A DNA stretch of 64,000 bases from Hormiphora californensis (Eukaryota > Ctenophora > Tentaculata > Cydippida > Pleurobrachiidae), in NCBI GenBank assembly GCA_020137815.1, contig CM035357.1:965974-1029973 (forward strand), read 5' to 3'. Shown one piece after another: positions 1 to 34,039 of the stretch. Under the pieces are notes generated by a model. That model did no database searches. It worked only from the letters and a program-made list of their open reading frames with translations, and was not told where the DNA came from. Numbering within the stretch: position 1 is the first letter of the stretch; each line of letters starts with the position of its first letter. Position numbers and translations under genes: made by a program.

Positions 1-1494
1 TCAAGCCTCGCTATTTGTCCTCTTACTGACCCGTGAGAAGCCAGATGACTCGGAGACTGATGCTCTCACTCTCAGAGAGGCAAGGGTTCTTCCTGTCTGT
101 CTTGTTCTACTCGGGACCCCTGGTACTCCTAGACAAGGGAATGTACCGACTACATGTATCTACTACATCCTGGTCTCTTGATATCTCTCGCTACTTCACG
201 CACTGTGGCATGGAGACGGAGAAAAGTGTATTCTAATTACTTGAATTAGTAAACATTTACTGTTGTTTCGTTGTTGCCCTCTTTTCTCCTTTCTCACACT
301 TTGTAGTGCAGTGTTGGTTAACAACAGTTGGTTGTTTCATCGGCAGATGCTGCTGCATTTTGCAGCTTATTCGACCCTCTCTCTCAGAACATAACAAGCT
401 GCAGTGAGGTGCTGATTGGTTGATAGGAATATTGTTATTGTTGCACATATATCCGGGTGTTGATCGCCGACAATGTCGGGCTTGGGATATTATATAAATA
501 TTCGGTATTATGTCTTTAGAGATAGTCTGTTCACTGTTCAGCGATCGGATGCCTGACTCAGAATCAAGACGTCCAGTGCTGCAAAATATGATTGTGCAAC
601 TGCACGTGCAGCTACACTCTACTGACGCGCGCTATCAGTTTTACTGAGTCACGCATCATTACCGCGTCGTCACCTTACTGCTCTTGTGGTCGTCACCATA
701 CCTCTTATTGAATTGAGCGATGTGCTTTGTTTGTTGAGGAGCTGTTGACATTGTATGATGTACATCAAGCTGTCAGGTATCTACCTCTTTATCTCTCTGT
801 ACCACTGCCACTGCCACTGCCACATGCGGATTCTTTTGTTCTAACTCAGAATCTCATCTAATTGCACATTCTTTGTTCAAAAGCTTGCCACTTTCAAACG
901 GATCATTAGTATTCTGTGAGGCTTCTAGAAACTGTATGTTACAATTTGTATTCTTCACTGTGAGACTTCCCTCACTTCACAGAGTTGTTTAATGTTTCAA
1001 CAATGTACATTTTCAACACTGCGTGTGTTTATCTCTCGGAGGTGGTGCTGCACTTCCTCTTGTACGCTCTCTCCTTCTCTCTCTCTCTTCATTTCTCTGT
1101 CCACCATTTGTGTGCAGCACAGCTGCAGCATTGACTCTCTCTCCATGTATCTTTCATCTTGCTTCCATCATTGATGTAGGTTGGTACACACATCTTCCCT
1201 AGCCGATCAGTTAGATGAGTTTCTTCTCTAATTCTTATAGACTGGTTCTGCTGCCGACTGACCTGCTGCACCTGTTACTACTAACATAATACACGCAGTT
1301 GATAATCTCACTCTATCATTGGTATCTTTCTCTCTTTCTCGCTTATTATTATTATTATATTGCACTACGAATATTTTCACTCTCCGAGGTCCCATTTAGC
1401 ATTCATTTATTCATCTTGTGGTTGTCTAATGTCTACCCAAGGTTATACGTCCTGCTCCTTAATGGCCTGGAGCTACTATTATACTGAGAGAGAG

Positions 1495-1541
<47 letters not shown>

Positions 1542-2197
1542 GAGAGAGAGAGAGAGTGAGAAACATACAGGAAGGGAGAGAGAGAGAGTGTAGAAGAAAG
1601 GCACCCAGCAATCTGTCCCGTCATTGTCTAGGGACCACATCGTGAATTAATGAGTATATAAGGGGTCCACAACACGTGAATACCTTCTTTTCTCTCATGT
1701 GGAGATCAGCCTTTACTAGGGCTAGGGGTGAATTTCCCCCTATTTCCTAGTCACTTTTAGTGTAGCTGTGTGTACCTACCTACCTACACTTTTTCTTGTA
1801 GTACCAGACCACACCCAAGTCTTCCCACTGTACCGAGGATAGAGGCCATTGTGCAGTAGCTCACACTGTGTTATATTTCGCGCTCTGTGAGGGTTTGTTG
1901 CTAGGAACTATTGACACGCGAATAGTAATACAATTGTAACTTGATCCAGCTGCTATAACAGCTGCAAAGAGAACTTTGAAATTTAATGAGTAACACATTT
2001 CTAGTGTTACAATATTCATGAGGCGTGGGAGGGGGTGTTCCTTTTCCATGAGATGAGTTATGAGTCTTCGGTGAGAGAATATTTCAATTTTATAAAATGT
2101 TAGTTTTTATTAAATGTCTTCGGCCGAATTCGGTGAGAGTGTTTCAATGTTTCGTGAGAGAGTGGTAGAATAATACTGTAGGATCCTATAGGATACC
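1..2197. other. No gene recognised
   Basis: Mixed AT-rich and pyrimidine-rich DNA with one (GA)n run (1484-1590). Short frames have no recognisable motif. Confidence 0.6.
1484..1590. repeat. (GA)n microsatellite
   Basis: About 100 bp of GA with a few GT or AA interruptions. Confidence 0.95.
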
Positions 2198-2316
2198 GGC
2201 GACCTCGAATTGTAGATGAAAACATGAGTGTAGTTTGTTGACAGTTTCGACGTCTACACACTATTTTAAACAAATTAATTTGAGTTTAGATTTTAGCAGA
2301 ACAATTCGAGGTCGCC
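2198..2316. mobile_element. 119-bp inverted-repeat element (MITE-like)
   Basis: Perfect 16-bp terminal inverted repeats: GGCGACCTCGAATTGT at 2198-2213 and its complement at 2301-2316, around an AT-rich core. No coding capacity. Confidence 0.7.
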
Positions 2317-2885
2317 ATAATGAGTGTTTGACTGTGTTAGAGCTGAAATGGGATGAAGAGATTTAGTGATCTCCAATTTCATCTTCTTTTGTGTGTACAG
2401 TATCGTCTCGTTCTTCGTTTTGCAAAGGTTTTTTTTGCAAAGTAATGAATGATCTTCATTTGATTTTAGAGTCTTACAAGATTATAAAAATATAATTTTA
2501 GGCCCATACACGCTAGTATGCCACCCTTTTTTCACCCGATTTAATGTGGTTAGGTAGGTAGCTAGTTGGAGAAATCAGAAAACTTAGAAGAAGAGCGTGG
2601 GTCGAGTGAGACACTGGGAATTTTCAACGATCAGAGGTCACGGAAAACTAATTTCAACACGTCACACATCTCCTAATGAACCACAAATCTTTTTTACATT
2701 CCTGATCTTGAGAACCATTTAGTTTCAAAGAAAATACAGATTCCTTCCGCAGAGGGAGGATAGAAGGAGAGAGAACTGGGGATTTTTTTGATATCTTATC
2801 GTTCAACTGGATAGGCTAAAAAGTAAAGAACATCCACTTTGTGCTTACCAAAATTCTTCCTTTACTATTTGATAACTTTGCAGTA

Positions 2886-4089
2886 CAGGGTGTCCCACTG
2901 TCTTTGCGTGACCTGCGATTACTGGTCATGACCGGGTTCCGTCAAATTAATCAAAACTTATCGAAAAATTGGTCAAAATGGTTCTAACAAAAACCAGTGT
3001 TCTAGAGAATTGTCTGGCGAACATTTTGGTTGCAAGATTGACGTTCCAAGTCTTACCAATCGTCAGATATATCGTCCTAAAGTCAAAAATACGTGTTCCA
3101 GAAATCCGACCGGGGTTCACGTTTTGAAAAATTCACAAATGCAAAGTTGCTCGGATCACATTGCATCCCTCATAAGAGTTGTGGGAAATTGTCTGGCGGT
3201 CATTTTGGTACCCGGGTTTTTGTCCTAGCTCAATGTTTACAGTGTCTTATGACTGTCTAAAGACGAAATTCAACCAGCATTTTTGAGGGGATCACGTGTC
3301 ATCAACAAATGGGTAAAATTATTTGAAATTTACAAGAGCTTCATTGGAATCGTCTAAGGTTCATTTTGATACCATGGTTTTTTTCCATAGCTCTACGTTT
3401 AAGTTGCGTTATGACTGTAGGAACATGAAGATTTTTCTATGCTGAGTCTTAGTTGGTATCGGCTCACAACCCCTAATTAGGTGGCTCGGTGTCGTGTGTA
3501 ATCCCATGATAATCAGCACATATCGTCTCAATTTCATCTGGACACTTGACAGGGTTGTTATGACGATTTGGCAAGGCCCCTGTTAATGTGTAGGATATGC
3601 AAGTGGTCTATCTCAACCCTATCATGCACTAAGATGTTATTCAAGCAGCTATGAGCTTCATAACAGGGCAAAATGCAATGCGATACCTGAGACCACTTTT
3701 GGGAAAATTCCAGTTCTGACAGTCATAAGACACTCTAAACATTGAGCTAGGATAAAAACCCGGGTACCAAAATGACCGCCAGACAATTTCCTACAACTCT
3801 TATGAGGAATGCAATGTGATCCGAGCAACTTTGCATTTGTGAATTTTTTAAAACGTGAACCCCGGTCGGATTTCATGAACACGTAATTTTGACTTTACGA
3901 CGATATATCTGACGATTGGTAAGACTTGGAAAGTCAATCTTGCAACTAAAATGTTCGCCAGACAATTTTCTAGAACACTGGTTTTTGTTAGAACCATTTT
4001 GACCAATTTTTCGATGAGTTTTGGTTAGTTTAATGGAGCCCGGTCATGACCCAAAATCTCAGGTCACGCAAAGACAGTGGGACACCCTG
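2886..4089. mobile_element. 1.2-kb foldback element with Tc1/mariner-like ends
   Basis: Ends are CAGGGTGTCCCACTGTCTTT and its complement, flanked by TA on both sides (2884-2885, 4090-4091). The arms run about 350 bp inward with high identity, so the whole is a near-palindrome. Apparent ORFs in the arms mirror each other and are not genes. TA duplication and CAGGGTG termini fit a non-autonomous Tc1/mariner-type element. Confidence 0.8.
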
Positions 4090-4747
4090 TACTACTATTT
4101 AAATTTACTCGTTGCTTTCAGCCTCGTCTTGTTTTAATCTAGACAGCTTACATGATTATACCTCTATCGACTAAATCTCTCCTACCACCAGCTAATGGCA
4201 TTTTGTACTCGGTTCTTGACAAATCCATTAGAAACTAGATTGCTTTTTTCTATCAGTTGCTCGTTCTACGGTCTATTTCTAATGCATATCTCTCTCGACC
4301 TCTCGCTCTAGTCTATGACGTTTATGTATTGCACTAGTATAAGGCCAGTATACTGTGGGTGGTGTATACAATAGAGGTATCCGATTGTATATTACTATTA
4401 GTATCAAGAGACACACTAGCTGTCTATAGCTGTCTAGTATAGTAGTGTTATAATGATCTACCATGTTGTAGAAACAAGCTGTTTCTATCTCTATTTTTCT
4501 ATCTCTATTTAGCTTCCACCTATATCTTTGTTTTGTTCAAACTCTTTTTTTAACAGTCTAACTTGGCAATAATATCTGTAGTCTGATCTTATCGACTAAA
4601 TTCAGTATCACTGCGTATATTGTATCAGTGTATCACATTCCCCTTCCTACACCTCTCTCTGTGCAGCTCGCCCCCTCATTTGATCTCTAGCCCCCTCTCT
4701 CGCCCCCTCATTTGATCTCTAGTCTCTAGTTGTGTTGTACTCCCAAT

Positions 4748-14065
<9,318 letters not shown>

Positions 14066-14500
14066 GTGAGATATTGGGGGGGGGGGTGAGGCATGGGGGG
14101 GTGAGACATTGGGGGTGAGTGGGGGGGGGGTGAGGGGGGGGGGTGAGACATTGGGGGTGAGATTCTACCCTGGTTGAAAGCTCTGGAGAAGAGTGGTGTT
14201 CAGTGCCTGGAACCTACTGAGGCCATATGCCCCTTGGTGAGACATTGGGGGGGGGTGAGACATTGGGGGTGAGGGGGGGGGGGGTTGAGACATTGGGGCC
14301 TGGGGGTGAGACATTGGGGGTGAGACATTGGGGGGGGGGGTGAGACATTGGGGGGGGGGGGTGAGACATTGGGGGTTGTGAGACATTGGGGGGGGGGTGA
14401 GATATTGGGGGTGAGATTCTGCCCTGGTTGAAAGCTCTGGAGAAGAGTGGCGTCCAGTGTCTGGAACCTACTGAGGCCATCTGTCCCTTGGTGAGACATT
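14066..14500 (+). repeat. Minisatellite with two partial copies of PH exon 4
   Basis: Directly after the donor of PH exon 4 the sequence becomes an array of roughly 15-20 bp units built on GTGAGACATTGGGGG, so each unit repeats a donor-like GTGAGA. Two larger units carry near-identical copies of the last ~80 nt of exon 4 (about 14158-14236 and 14406-14490), each ending in CCTTG followed by GTGAG. The copies have no acceptor of their own and differ from the true exon at a few bases (for example ACC to GCC). They are probably non-coding by-products of tandem duplication. Confidence 0.9.
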
Positions 14501-15334
14501 GGGGTAGAGCAGGAGACTGTGATAGAGTGAAATAGATACATATTATTTGGGGTAGAGGGAGATACTATGATACTATCTTGAAAATACAATTCACTGATCA
14601 AATAAATCAATGAATTATATTTTCAAGATCAGAGTAGACCGAACATTTTTCAAGTGGTTGATTGCATGGTCGTGACCTATAAGTTAGCTTGCTATAACGG
14701 TATGTGGCGGCTATGCAGTTGTGCGGTTCAAGAATGGAATCCCGACGATGCTCACTGCTCACTTGTGACTTGAGAAACTAGAAAACTAAGAAACTATAGA
14801 AAAAAGGGGAGCGAATCATCCTACAAATCGAGATTGAGAGAATTGCTTTCTTTCTAGCTCTCGCATAATGAAGCAGGCAGGATTCTGAGAAATTCACATT
14901 TAGTACTGGAATTCTGCAGTTGCACAATTTAAAATGTTGAGAGAATCAGGAAGCCATGCGCACGCATATAATCTAAAAGTTATAATTACCCACATATATG
15001 CCTTGGTAATTGTGTAATTAGCGATTGCAGATTTGCAGCCACTTGCAAGAAAGCTGCTGCAACTGTGAAACACACATGTCAGTGTTTCTACTTTAATAAT
15101 GTGACAATTCGAGAGAGCCAGATAAAACTGTGAATTTTATGTTCATAAAATTTTAATTTTATGATCATAAAATTAATAACTATTTTTGAGCTCTTGGGTA
15201 ACCACTAACCAGTGGTGGCCGTGGGTGGCCGTGGGAGGTGTATTCTACGTGTGTTCATGAAATACATAACTACTAAAGTATTAATAACTCAGCTGAGTAT
15301 TCTAGAATAATATCTATCCTCTAACTACCTGCAG

Positions 15335-16603
15335 GCCCAGAACGCTAAGGATATCTACGGTTTCAACTGTAAGATGATAGATGGAGCACCAGTTAACCTG
15401 GACAAATACAAGTAGGTGCAGAGTGTACATTGTGTGTCACTTGTTATGGCAAGCTAGTGTACAGGGGGGGACTTCAAAAACCCTCACCCCCTCCTACTCC
15501 CTAGGCTCTAGTCTCTCGTCTATAATTCTCGTCCCGCTAACAGAAGCGAATCATGCGAGAAAGCGCGATGCCTGACAGAGGCTCATAGACTGATCTGAGT
15601 GCTGGGCTATCTGCTATATATTACCCCTCCATCTTTCAAATTATATCAGTCTCTACTTTTAATCTGGCTTAGGTCCAACTTCTAAACCATGTGTTTACTA
15701 GCATCTCTGACGTAGATACGAGATTAACTGTCAATATCGACCACTACCCAATAGGATAACTGTCACTCTTGTAAGCTCGAGCCATATGCAATTTCAAAAT
15801 TGAGTAGGAGCATTTTAAAGGGCGCATTTCGAGCGACAGGTATATGACAGGTAAGAGCTATAATATAGGTAATAGGTACCGTACTAGGTGGTCTGAGTAA
15901 TTCATTCATGCTGGGGAGTGGGTCTGAGCTTTTAGATCGGTGGTAGAAAGAGGAAGCAATGATATATAGGGTTAGTGAAAAGAATGCGAATGAGTGGGAA
16001 CTGGGAAGTAGATGCCGCTATAACAAATAATGATACCGATCTAGTTGAGTAATGAGGGGCCGGGTGGATTACGGCCCCTATTCAACAAATCTAGACCCCA
16101 CGATTGGGCATAGTCTTCTACAAATATCTAGAGAAATCTACAGACACAGCTGCAATACCTGCTAAGAAAGGCTACTATACAAGCGGCGGCCCTATTTTAG
16201 GATTGCTGGTAATACGACTACAAGCAGCACTGTAAGAAAGGGTACAAGCGGGGCCCCTATTTTAGGATTGCTGCTGCAGAAACCATGCAAATGTGTAACC
16301 ACCATCCCTGACCGCGAGATGAATTGCTATGAGTCTGTGCTGCTGCAGCAGGGGATTGATGGGAAAGAGATGCATTTCACATATTTTTATACAACTCAAG
16401 GAGGCTCTGCGGAGATGGTGAGGGGGGTCCATTAGGCCTCTAAAAATAGTAACGTCCCATATTAAATCAAAAAAGTTTTCTATTAATAAATGCACCATGC
16501 ACCATTTGCGAATTCCTTCAAGTTGTTGAGTAACTAGTTCGAGGAAGCTGAGTGACACCCACGACCTTTTCGTAGTATCGAGATAGAGAGATAGAGAGAT
16601 AGA

Positions 16604-16657
<54 letters not shown>

Positions 16658-18811
16658 TATAGAGAGAGATAGAGAGGGATATTAGAGAGGGCATGACATC
16701 TATATTTGTAATATCACAGCTGGCACCTGACACATTTCTTAGTGAACTTGAAGACTATTATAATACTCATAACTTAGATAAGTCATAAGACCAAGACCCA
16801 TGGGCGTCAGCTTGAGATACAAGTTTGCATGAGCGTCGAGAAGGACAGTTTTATCATAGTCAGTACAAAAGTTGTCTCAGTGCCCTATTCTATGAGCACT
16901 ACATCTCTCCCTCCCTCTGATACACACCCCTCTCCCTCAAGTCTCAACCCCCTCTCCTCTCTCTCTCCTCTCTACACTTCACTACTACTTCACCACTATG
17001 TTTCAGGGGTCACGTGGTATTGGTGGTGAACGTGGCATCCCAATGAGGTCTAACCAATTTGAACTACACACAACTGCAACAAATATACAGCGAGTACGCT
17101 GATAAAGGACTGAGAATCCTCGCATTCCCGTGCAATCAATTCGGGAAACAGGTTAGTGGTGGTATAGAACCGTAGAACTTCATAATACTGAAACAGGTTA
17201 GTGGTGTAGAACGCTTTGTAGAACATTGTTTAGAACATTGTTTAGAACATTGTTTAGAACATTGTTTAGAACATTGTTTAGAACATTGTTTAGAACATTG
17301 TATTGATCACTCGCTGATAAGAGTATCATTTCTACGATCTTCCTGACAAAATATAAGAAATCCCTCTCATTGAATACTAAATGAGACAACTGCACATGAC
17401 AACTTACAAGATAAGATGTGTGCGTGATACAGATTGCAGACGTATGTGATGTGTAGAAGGGAGGGGTCTTTATTGGATTGGTTTGGGACTGTATAGAAGT
17501 GTGAGCACTCACACTACATCAGATACTATCAAATATCAATGAACCAAACAAGCAGACGCCAGACCTACACTAAAATCTCAATACTGTCAAAACTAAACTA
17601 CATTCTGTTCGTGTTTATAAAGGATCTCAATTGCAATAAGACATGATTCCTGGTAGCGGTTAGCGGTTTAACATCTATACCGGGTAGAGATAACCCACAA
17701 GCCTGACGCAATATTATAATCAATAATTCAGCCACACAATTAGCCAGTAAAGCACATACCGCACGACACATGTCAAAGCACATACCACAGAACATGTCAA
17801 ACAGAAATAATACTCGTCGCATAACTCCAGCTCCCCCCGTTTAATAAGCGTGGCTCCACACGTGCCTTATTTACCCGCTCACCTTCCCATTCTCTTTCTA
17901 TACATGTCCAAAACACTTAGCCTAACATATGAATTAGGTTGCGGTGAGACTTTCAGTCTTGAATTATCGGTAAATGATAATAAAATGAAAACAACAAACC
18001 TCAGTTGTAAATTTATTAATCGCTTTCGGGACTTCGGGAGAGGCTCTAAAAATTGTATATCTATCTGGATACAAACTTTCACGTGGTGTAGGTTCTAGGG
18101 AAGAGTTGCGATATATCATGCTAAATTAATGACGTAATCCTGCCCCTCCCTATTAGAATCAGTAGCTGTCAGAGCATTGCCTGACAGATCGTTATCATGA
18201 TAATATCCCCCTCCCTTCAGACCCAAATTTCTAATACCTATCCTCATCTCTGTAGGAGCCCTCGCCTCCCTTTCCAACTCCCCCTTTATTTCTGTAGGAA
18301 TCTCATTCTAACCCACAATGCTGTAGTAGCCCTTATCTAATTCCCCCTCTATTTTTGCAGGAGCCCGGAACGAACGAGGAGATAGTAGAATTTGTTTCCA
18401 AATGGGGAGTTACCTTTGATTTCTTCTCAAAGTGCGATGTTAATGGATGTGATGCTATCCCCCTCTTCCAGGTAGATCAACTTGTTCGAACAATATCTCG
18501 TAGCACCAGACCCCGTCGTATTGATTCTCAAAATCAGATCGGCTCGGTGCCGCCAGACAGTTCAAATGCAAACATGAAAATATACCTACACTTTTGCTAA
18601 TAACTTGACAGACAATGGTCGATCAGTGATCACATTTCTCAAACCCCACTATTTTCAGTTCCTCAAAGACCAAGTCAAGGGATCTCTCGGATCTTTGGTT
18701 CGCTGGAATTTTGGGAAGTTCCTGATCGATCGAAATGGGGTTCCTGTGAAGAGATACGAACCAAGTGTTCCACCTCTGACCATCCTCGAGGATATCAAGA
18801 AAATTCTCTAA
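15335..18811 (+). CDS. GPX4: Phospholipid-hydroperoxide glutathione peroxidase (GPx4-like selenoprotein)
   Basis: Exons 15335-15411, 17007-17151, 18361-18471 and 18659-18811 join in phase and give about 161 residues, close to cytosolic GPx4 length. The order matches the family: [30 protein letters not shown], an in-frame TGA at 17044-17046, [22 protein letters not shown], and [13 protein letters not shown]. In GPx4 the catalytic tetrad is Sec, Gln, Trp and Asn; here the UGA codon, the Gln of PCNQFG and the Trp-Asn of RWNF fill these places. The family reduces phospholipid hydroperoxides in membranes using glutathione. A SECIS-like hairpin lies in the 3' UTR, so the UGA is read as selenocysteine. 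The first GPx exon has an in-frame TAA upstream of its acceptor and no ATG between, so its start must lie in an earlier exon. The PH exons end in the right phase. An undetected short start exon in 14500-15330 remains possible. Confidence 0.93.
16186..16275 (+). repeat. Short tandem duplication (~55 bp)
   Basis: TACAAGCGG, then GCCCCTATTTTAGGATTGCTG, occurs at about 16180-16212 and 16242-16274 in the first GPx intron. Confidence 0.6.
16577..16681. repeat. GATAGA / GA microsatellite
   Basis: GAGATAGA units grading into (GA)n in the first GPx intron. Confidence 0.93.
17044..17046 (+). other. Selenocysteine UGA codon in GPx
   Basis: TGA lies in frame between VNVASQ and GLTNLNY, exactly where GPx enzymes carry the catalytic Sec or Cys. 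Reading continues through 116 further conserved codons to the TAA at 18809-18811. It would be residue 39 of the GPx part, or 197 of a PH-GPx fusion. Confidence 0.93.
17143..17300 (+). repeat. 12-bp minisatellite starting at the GPx exon 2 donor
   Basis: The exon end and donor GAAACAGGTTAGTGGT at about 17145 recur at about 17190 (TGAAACAGGTTAGTGGTG). About seven copies of AGAACATTGTTT then run from 17220 to 17300. Confidence 0.85.
18245..18366 (+). repeat. Degenerate repeat of the GPx exon 3 acceptor
   Basis: The exon 3 start GCAG/GAGCCC at 18358-18366 is preceded by earlier look-alikes at about 18255 (TGTAGGAGCCC), 18295 (TGTAGGAATC) and 18323 (TGTAGTAGCCC). Similar pyrimidine tracts separate them, with a period of about 30-50 bp. 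Only the last is in frame with the conserved protein. Confidence 0.6.
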
Positions 18812-19064
18812 ATATATAACCAGATTTATCTCTCCCGGTGGTGACCACCCTCGACTAGTTGTTACTCAACGACCCTTGAGTGGTTACAAACTTTCGGAAG
18901 CTCCTGTTTTTTAATAATGCGATATATTTCTCTCAGTTCCAATATACCGTACTGCCTTGTTGCAGTACAAACAGACAATGTGTGTAGTTCACAAACCCGG
19001 GTGTTCAGGGGAGGTGGGTTTGGTTTGCAGTTCCCAGCCCACTCTCCCCTCACCCAAACCTCTC

Positions 19065-19130
19065 GGTCTCTGTCGTTATGACGATGCTACTCCAAACCCT
19101 TTGCGGAGAGTGGTATCTGATGGTCGGACC
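19065..19130 (+). promoter_or_regulatory. SECIS element in GPx 3' UTR
   Basis: ATGA at 19078-19081 is followed by 12 nt, an apical AAA at 19094-19096 and TGAT at 19118-19121. GATGCTACTC pairs with the strand just before TGAT in ten consecutive pairs, two of them G-U wobbles. A short lower stem GGTC/GACC (19065-19068 with 19127-19130) closes the base. Spacing and quartet fit eukaryotic SECIS elements, which recruit the selenocysteine machinery to the upstream UGA. It lies 254 nt after the GPx stop and is followed by ATTAAA at 19156-19161. Confidence 0.85.
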
Positions 19131-19155
19131 ATGTTATGTACAAATTGTTATGTAC

Positions 19156-19161
19156 ATTAAA
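19156..19161 (+). promoter_or_regulatory. Candidate poly(A) signal for GPx
   Basis: ATTAAA, the commonest variant of the poly(A) hexamer, sits 25 nt past the SECIS, so the predicted mRNA would keep the SECIS. Inference from position. Confidence 0.45.
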
Positions 19162-19567
19162 TTATAAATGTTTTACGAAAAGATCGTGTATAACTGTGTA
19201 CACTCATGTGCTTATTAACATATTATGTGAATATATTATAATGAGACATGATCTGTTGATATGAGCGCGCGTGGTCATGCCGCGCCAAAACAGGGGTCCT
19301 TTCATCATAACCACGTTCTCGCGCGTTACAGCACAGCTGTTGTAGCGGAGAAATGTCGCATCATGGAGTATTTAAGTAGCCGGATATTTTGGGGTTTAAT
19401 TGAAGATGGTATAGTCATAAAAGTATAAGGTTGTCAAACTTAAATCATCTCTCTCTCTCATCTCACCAGAATCTCACAAAAAGTAGTAAAATGTTCATTT
19501 TTTTAACACACACAAAATAGTATAAACTGCGAATCTCCAGTGAGAAAGCCCATCCTTCTCATCTTCA

Positions 19568-19573
19568 TTTATT
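19568..19573 (-). promoter_or_regulatory. Candidate poly(A) signal for JNK
   Basis: AATAAA on the minus strand, about 210 nt after the JNK stop. The GPx transcript is predicted to end near 19160 from the other side, so the genes converge with about 400 bp between ends. Confidence 0.4.
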
Positions 19574-19783
19574 TTCTCTTTCTCTCTCACACTCTCCCCC
19601 TCATTCTCTCATTCTATCTCACTCTCCCTTCGTTCTATCTCAATATCCCATCTCTATAATTCTCTCCCCATATTTCACTGTCTACAAATATTCACACACA
19701 CATATTCCCCCCGCGTGTATAATTCTCTCATCCTCTCCATAATAGAAGAGAGTGACTCTCTCTTATAGGCTCTCTGAGAGATT

Positions 19784-31289
<11,506 letters not shown>

Positions 31290-31295
<6 letters not shown>

Positions 31296-31545
31296 GGTGC
31301 TAGATGGGAGATATATCAAGTTAGGGGTTTGGGGTGCTAGATGGGATGTATCAAGTTAGGAATTGGGGTGCTAGATGGGATAAATCAAGTTAGGGATTTG
31401 GCGCTAGATGGGAGATATCAAGTTAGGGATCTGGTGCTAGATGGGGTATATCAAGAGATTTGCAAATATTTGGGTGCTAGATGGGATAAGTTAGGGGTTT
31501 GGTGCTAGATCATCTAGGCTATAGCTAGATGAAATATAATATCAA
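31290..31545. repeat. Minisatellite starting at the JNK start-codon exon
   Basis: Six or more degenerate copies of GGTGCTAGATGGGATATATC then AAGTTAGGGATTTG. On minus each carries CCCATCTAG/CACC, the acceptor and first exon bases of the exon that begins CACCATG. Confidence 0.85.
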
Positions 31546-31904
31546 GTTAGGAATTTGGCAACAGTGGTTAGAATATTGTTTGGGAATGATATGAGTGATT
31601 GTTCAGAGGGGAATTGGGGTTGAAAGAGCTTAGAACCACGTTGAAGAATATTAGGCGATGAATGCTAAACTTGATGGTTTGAGGTTTGGGGTTAGGACTG
31701 TCTCAAATGGAAGGTGCGATGAACTTCCGGCTGCTAGAAGAAAACAGAGAAACTAAAACTGCTAATTCGACAAGAAAAAAAGTACACTGCCACATAGCGT
31801 TTCAAGAATAATTCAAGCAGTGAAAAGGGAGAGAAGCTGAGACTGAAATGTTGAGATAAAATAGAAGAGAAAGAAAACGACCAGTGTCAATTAACCACCC
31901 GGAT

Positions 31905-32038
<134 letters not shown>

Positions 32039-33029
32039 ATGAATAGAGATAGAGCCTACTGGCTACAGCAGCTCTCACGAATACATCCACTTGCTGGCTA
32101 CTGCTGCTGCAGACGTGACAGTTTCCTCGTTACAAATCGAGTTCCTACATACAATCACACAACAAATGGTATGTTCCTACATACAATCACAAAACAACAA
32201 ATGAAGACAACATGCTTGATTTGTACTGAAATACAGCTCACAAATATAATCAAGTGTGATCATAGTAGGGGGTCTCATTTTACATCCGTTACACGATCAA
32301 GCAACTAAAAGCTAGCTACTATTACTACTCTTGGACCAAAGATTACAGATATAATGCTTCAAAAGGAGTCCAGCTTCCTATAATAATTAAACTAAAAAGA
32401 ATGGTTGAATTCTAGTAACAACAGTAATACTTCATCTCTTTGTCTCTTGTCTCTTTCTCCCTCTTTCTTTCTCTTTCTCTATCTCTTGCTGGCTACCAAT
32501 ATCTCTGCCAGGCAAGTACCGCATAGGCTGACACCGGAAGTAACGTTGTGCGACCATTAGCAGTGTATATGATTGTTGCAGAGAGAGAGAGAGGAGAGAG
32601 AGAGAGAGAAAGAGAGAGAGAGATATATAGAGAGAGGGAGAGATACAGAGAACAAATAAAGCCGATAGATTAGACAGAGCGATATGACAAGAGTGAGAAA
32701 GTAAGAAGCTGAGATCGAGAAGTTCTCAGCGAGTAAGTTGTATTGTTTGGAGGTGGTTGATGTAGTAACACAGCAATTATGTATCAAAGGATGCTGAATT
32801 TAGTGGTAAACTTCAACTAAGTACTAAGCGGAACTCTCTTTGGCCTTTGCTAAAGGGTCGAGCAATAAAAGAAGTCTCTTTCACAGAGAGCAATTGGGAC
32901 AAGATAATGTGAACACTGAACGGAAGTGGAACTGTGGATTAGGATACACTAATTGTACATTCTCTGGCAGAGTTCCACATCACGCTCGACAATCCTGGCA
33001 ATACACAAGAACAAGTTTTACACGCAAAT

Positions 33030-33032
33030 AGA

Positions 33033-33122
<90 letters not shown>

Positions 33123-33949
33123 CAGCGTAATTGTTGTGTAAGCTAACCTTGAAAAAGGAATCCTGTCTTTTTATCTCTCTCCAATTATTTCTACCATTCT
33201 CTCCTACTTTATGATTTCGCCGCTCCCCTTTTATCCATAAGTTTCTAAATAGCACAATTAAGATAGGTCTAAGCAGTAACAGAATGGAGAAAGAAATATT
33301 AGGACTATAAAATAGAGGCGTGGAGGACTACAAATTTACTGTTCATGTTAGGACTATAATTCTTCTAATCAGTAGAGTAGTAGTAAAGGGAACTGTTAGG
33401 ACAAAGGACTATAATAATGAAGGATAAAAAGAGGGAACAGCAGCTCAGTGACGACAAAAGGCAGCGGATGTTGTAACAATGTATCACGTTTCACCTTCCT
33501 AGCGGTGTTTGACGTTCTCAGCAATGAGCCTTGATATGAGTCGCTTGTCTCTCGAGCTGTAAATTAAACTGCCCAGGAAGCTGTTAAGTAAAATCAATGA
33601 GTTACCAACAACACGATGTCAGCCACTAATGACCTGTTGAGATTGGTTTTAGATCAGCGGCATGTGAAACGCAGGATAGTGACAGAGATAAAGTGAAACA
33701 GTGGAAGAGATAACGAGATAAACAAACGGCATGTCGTCATGAGAAGATTAACGAAATTAATGAGGAAAACGGAAATGGAGAAACAACAGATCTGAGAGGA
33801 AAATGATCGTTACACTGACCTAATGACAACATTTTAATAAACCTGTTTACTAATAACCAGTTTATAACATCCGTCTCTTCCCGCCCTAATATTACACACT
33901 CTAGTTGTAAGTTGTAACACACAGCCATGCGAAACGAGCTGACGCAGCC

Positions 33950-34039
<90 letters not shown>

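Noticed and set aside
3010-3882. Paired ORFs sharing VGNCLAVILVPGF-like sequence
   Set aside because: Both are read from the inverted arms of the 2886-4089 element.
16262-16558. 98-aa minus-strand ORF in the GPx intron
   Set aside because: No family resemblance and part of a local duplicated segment.
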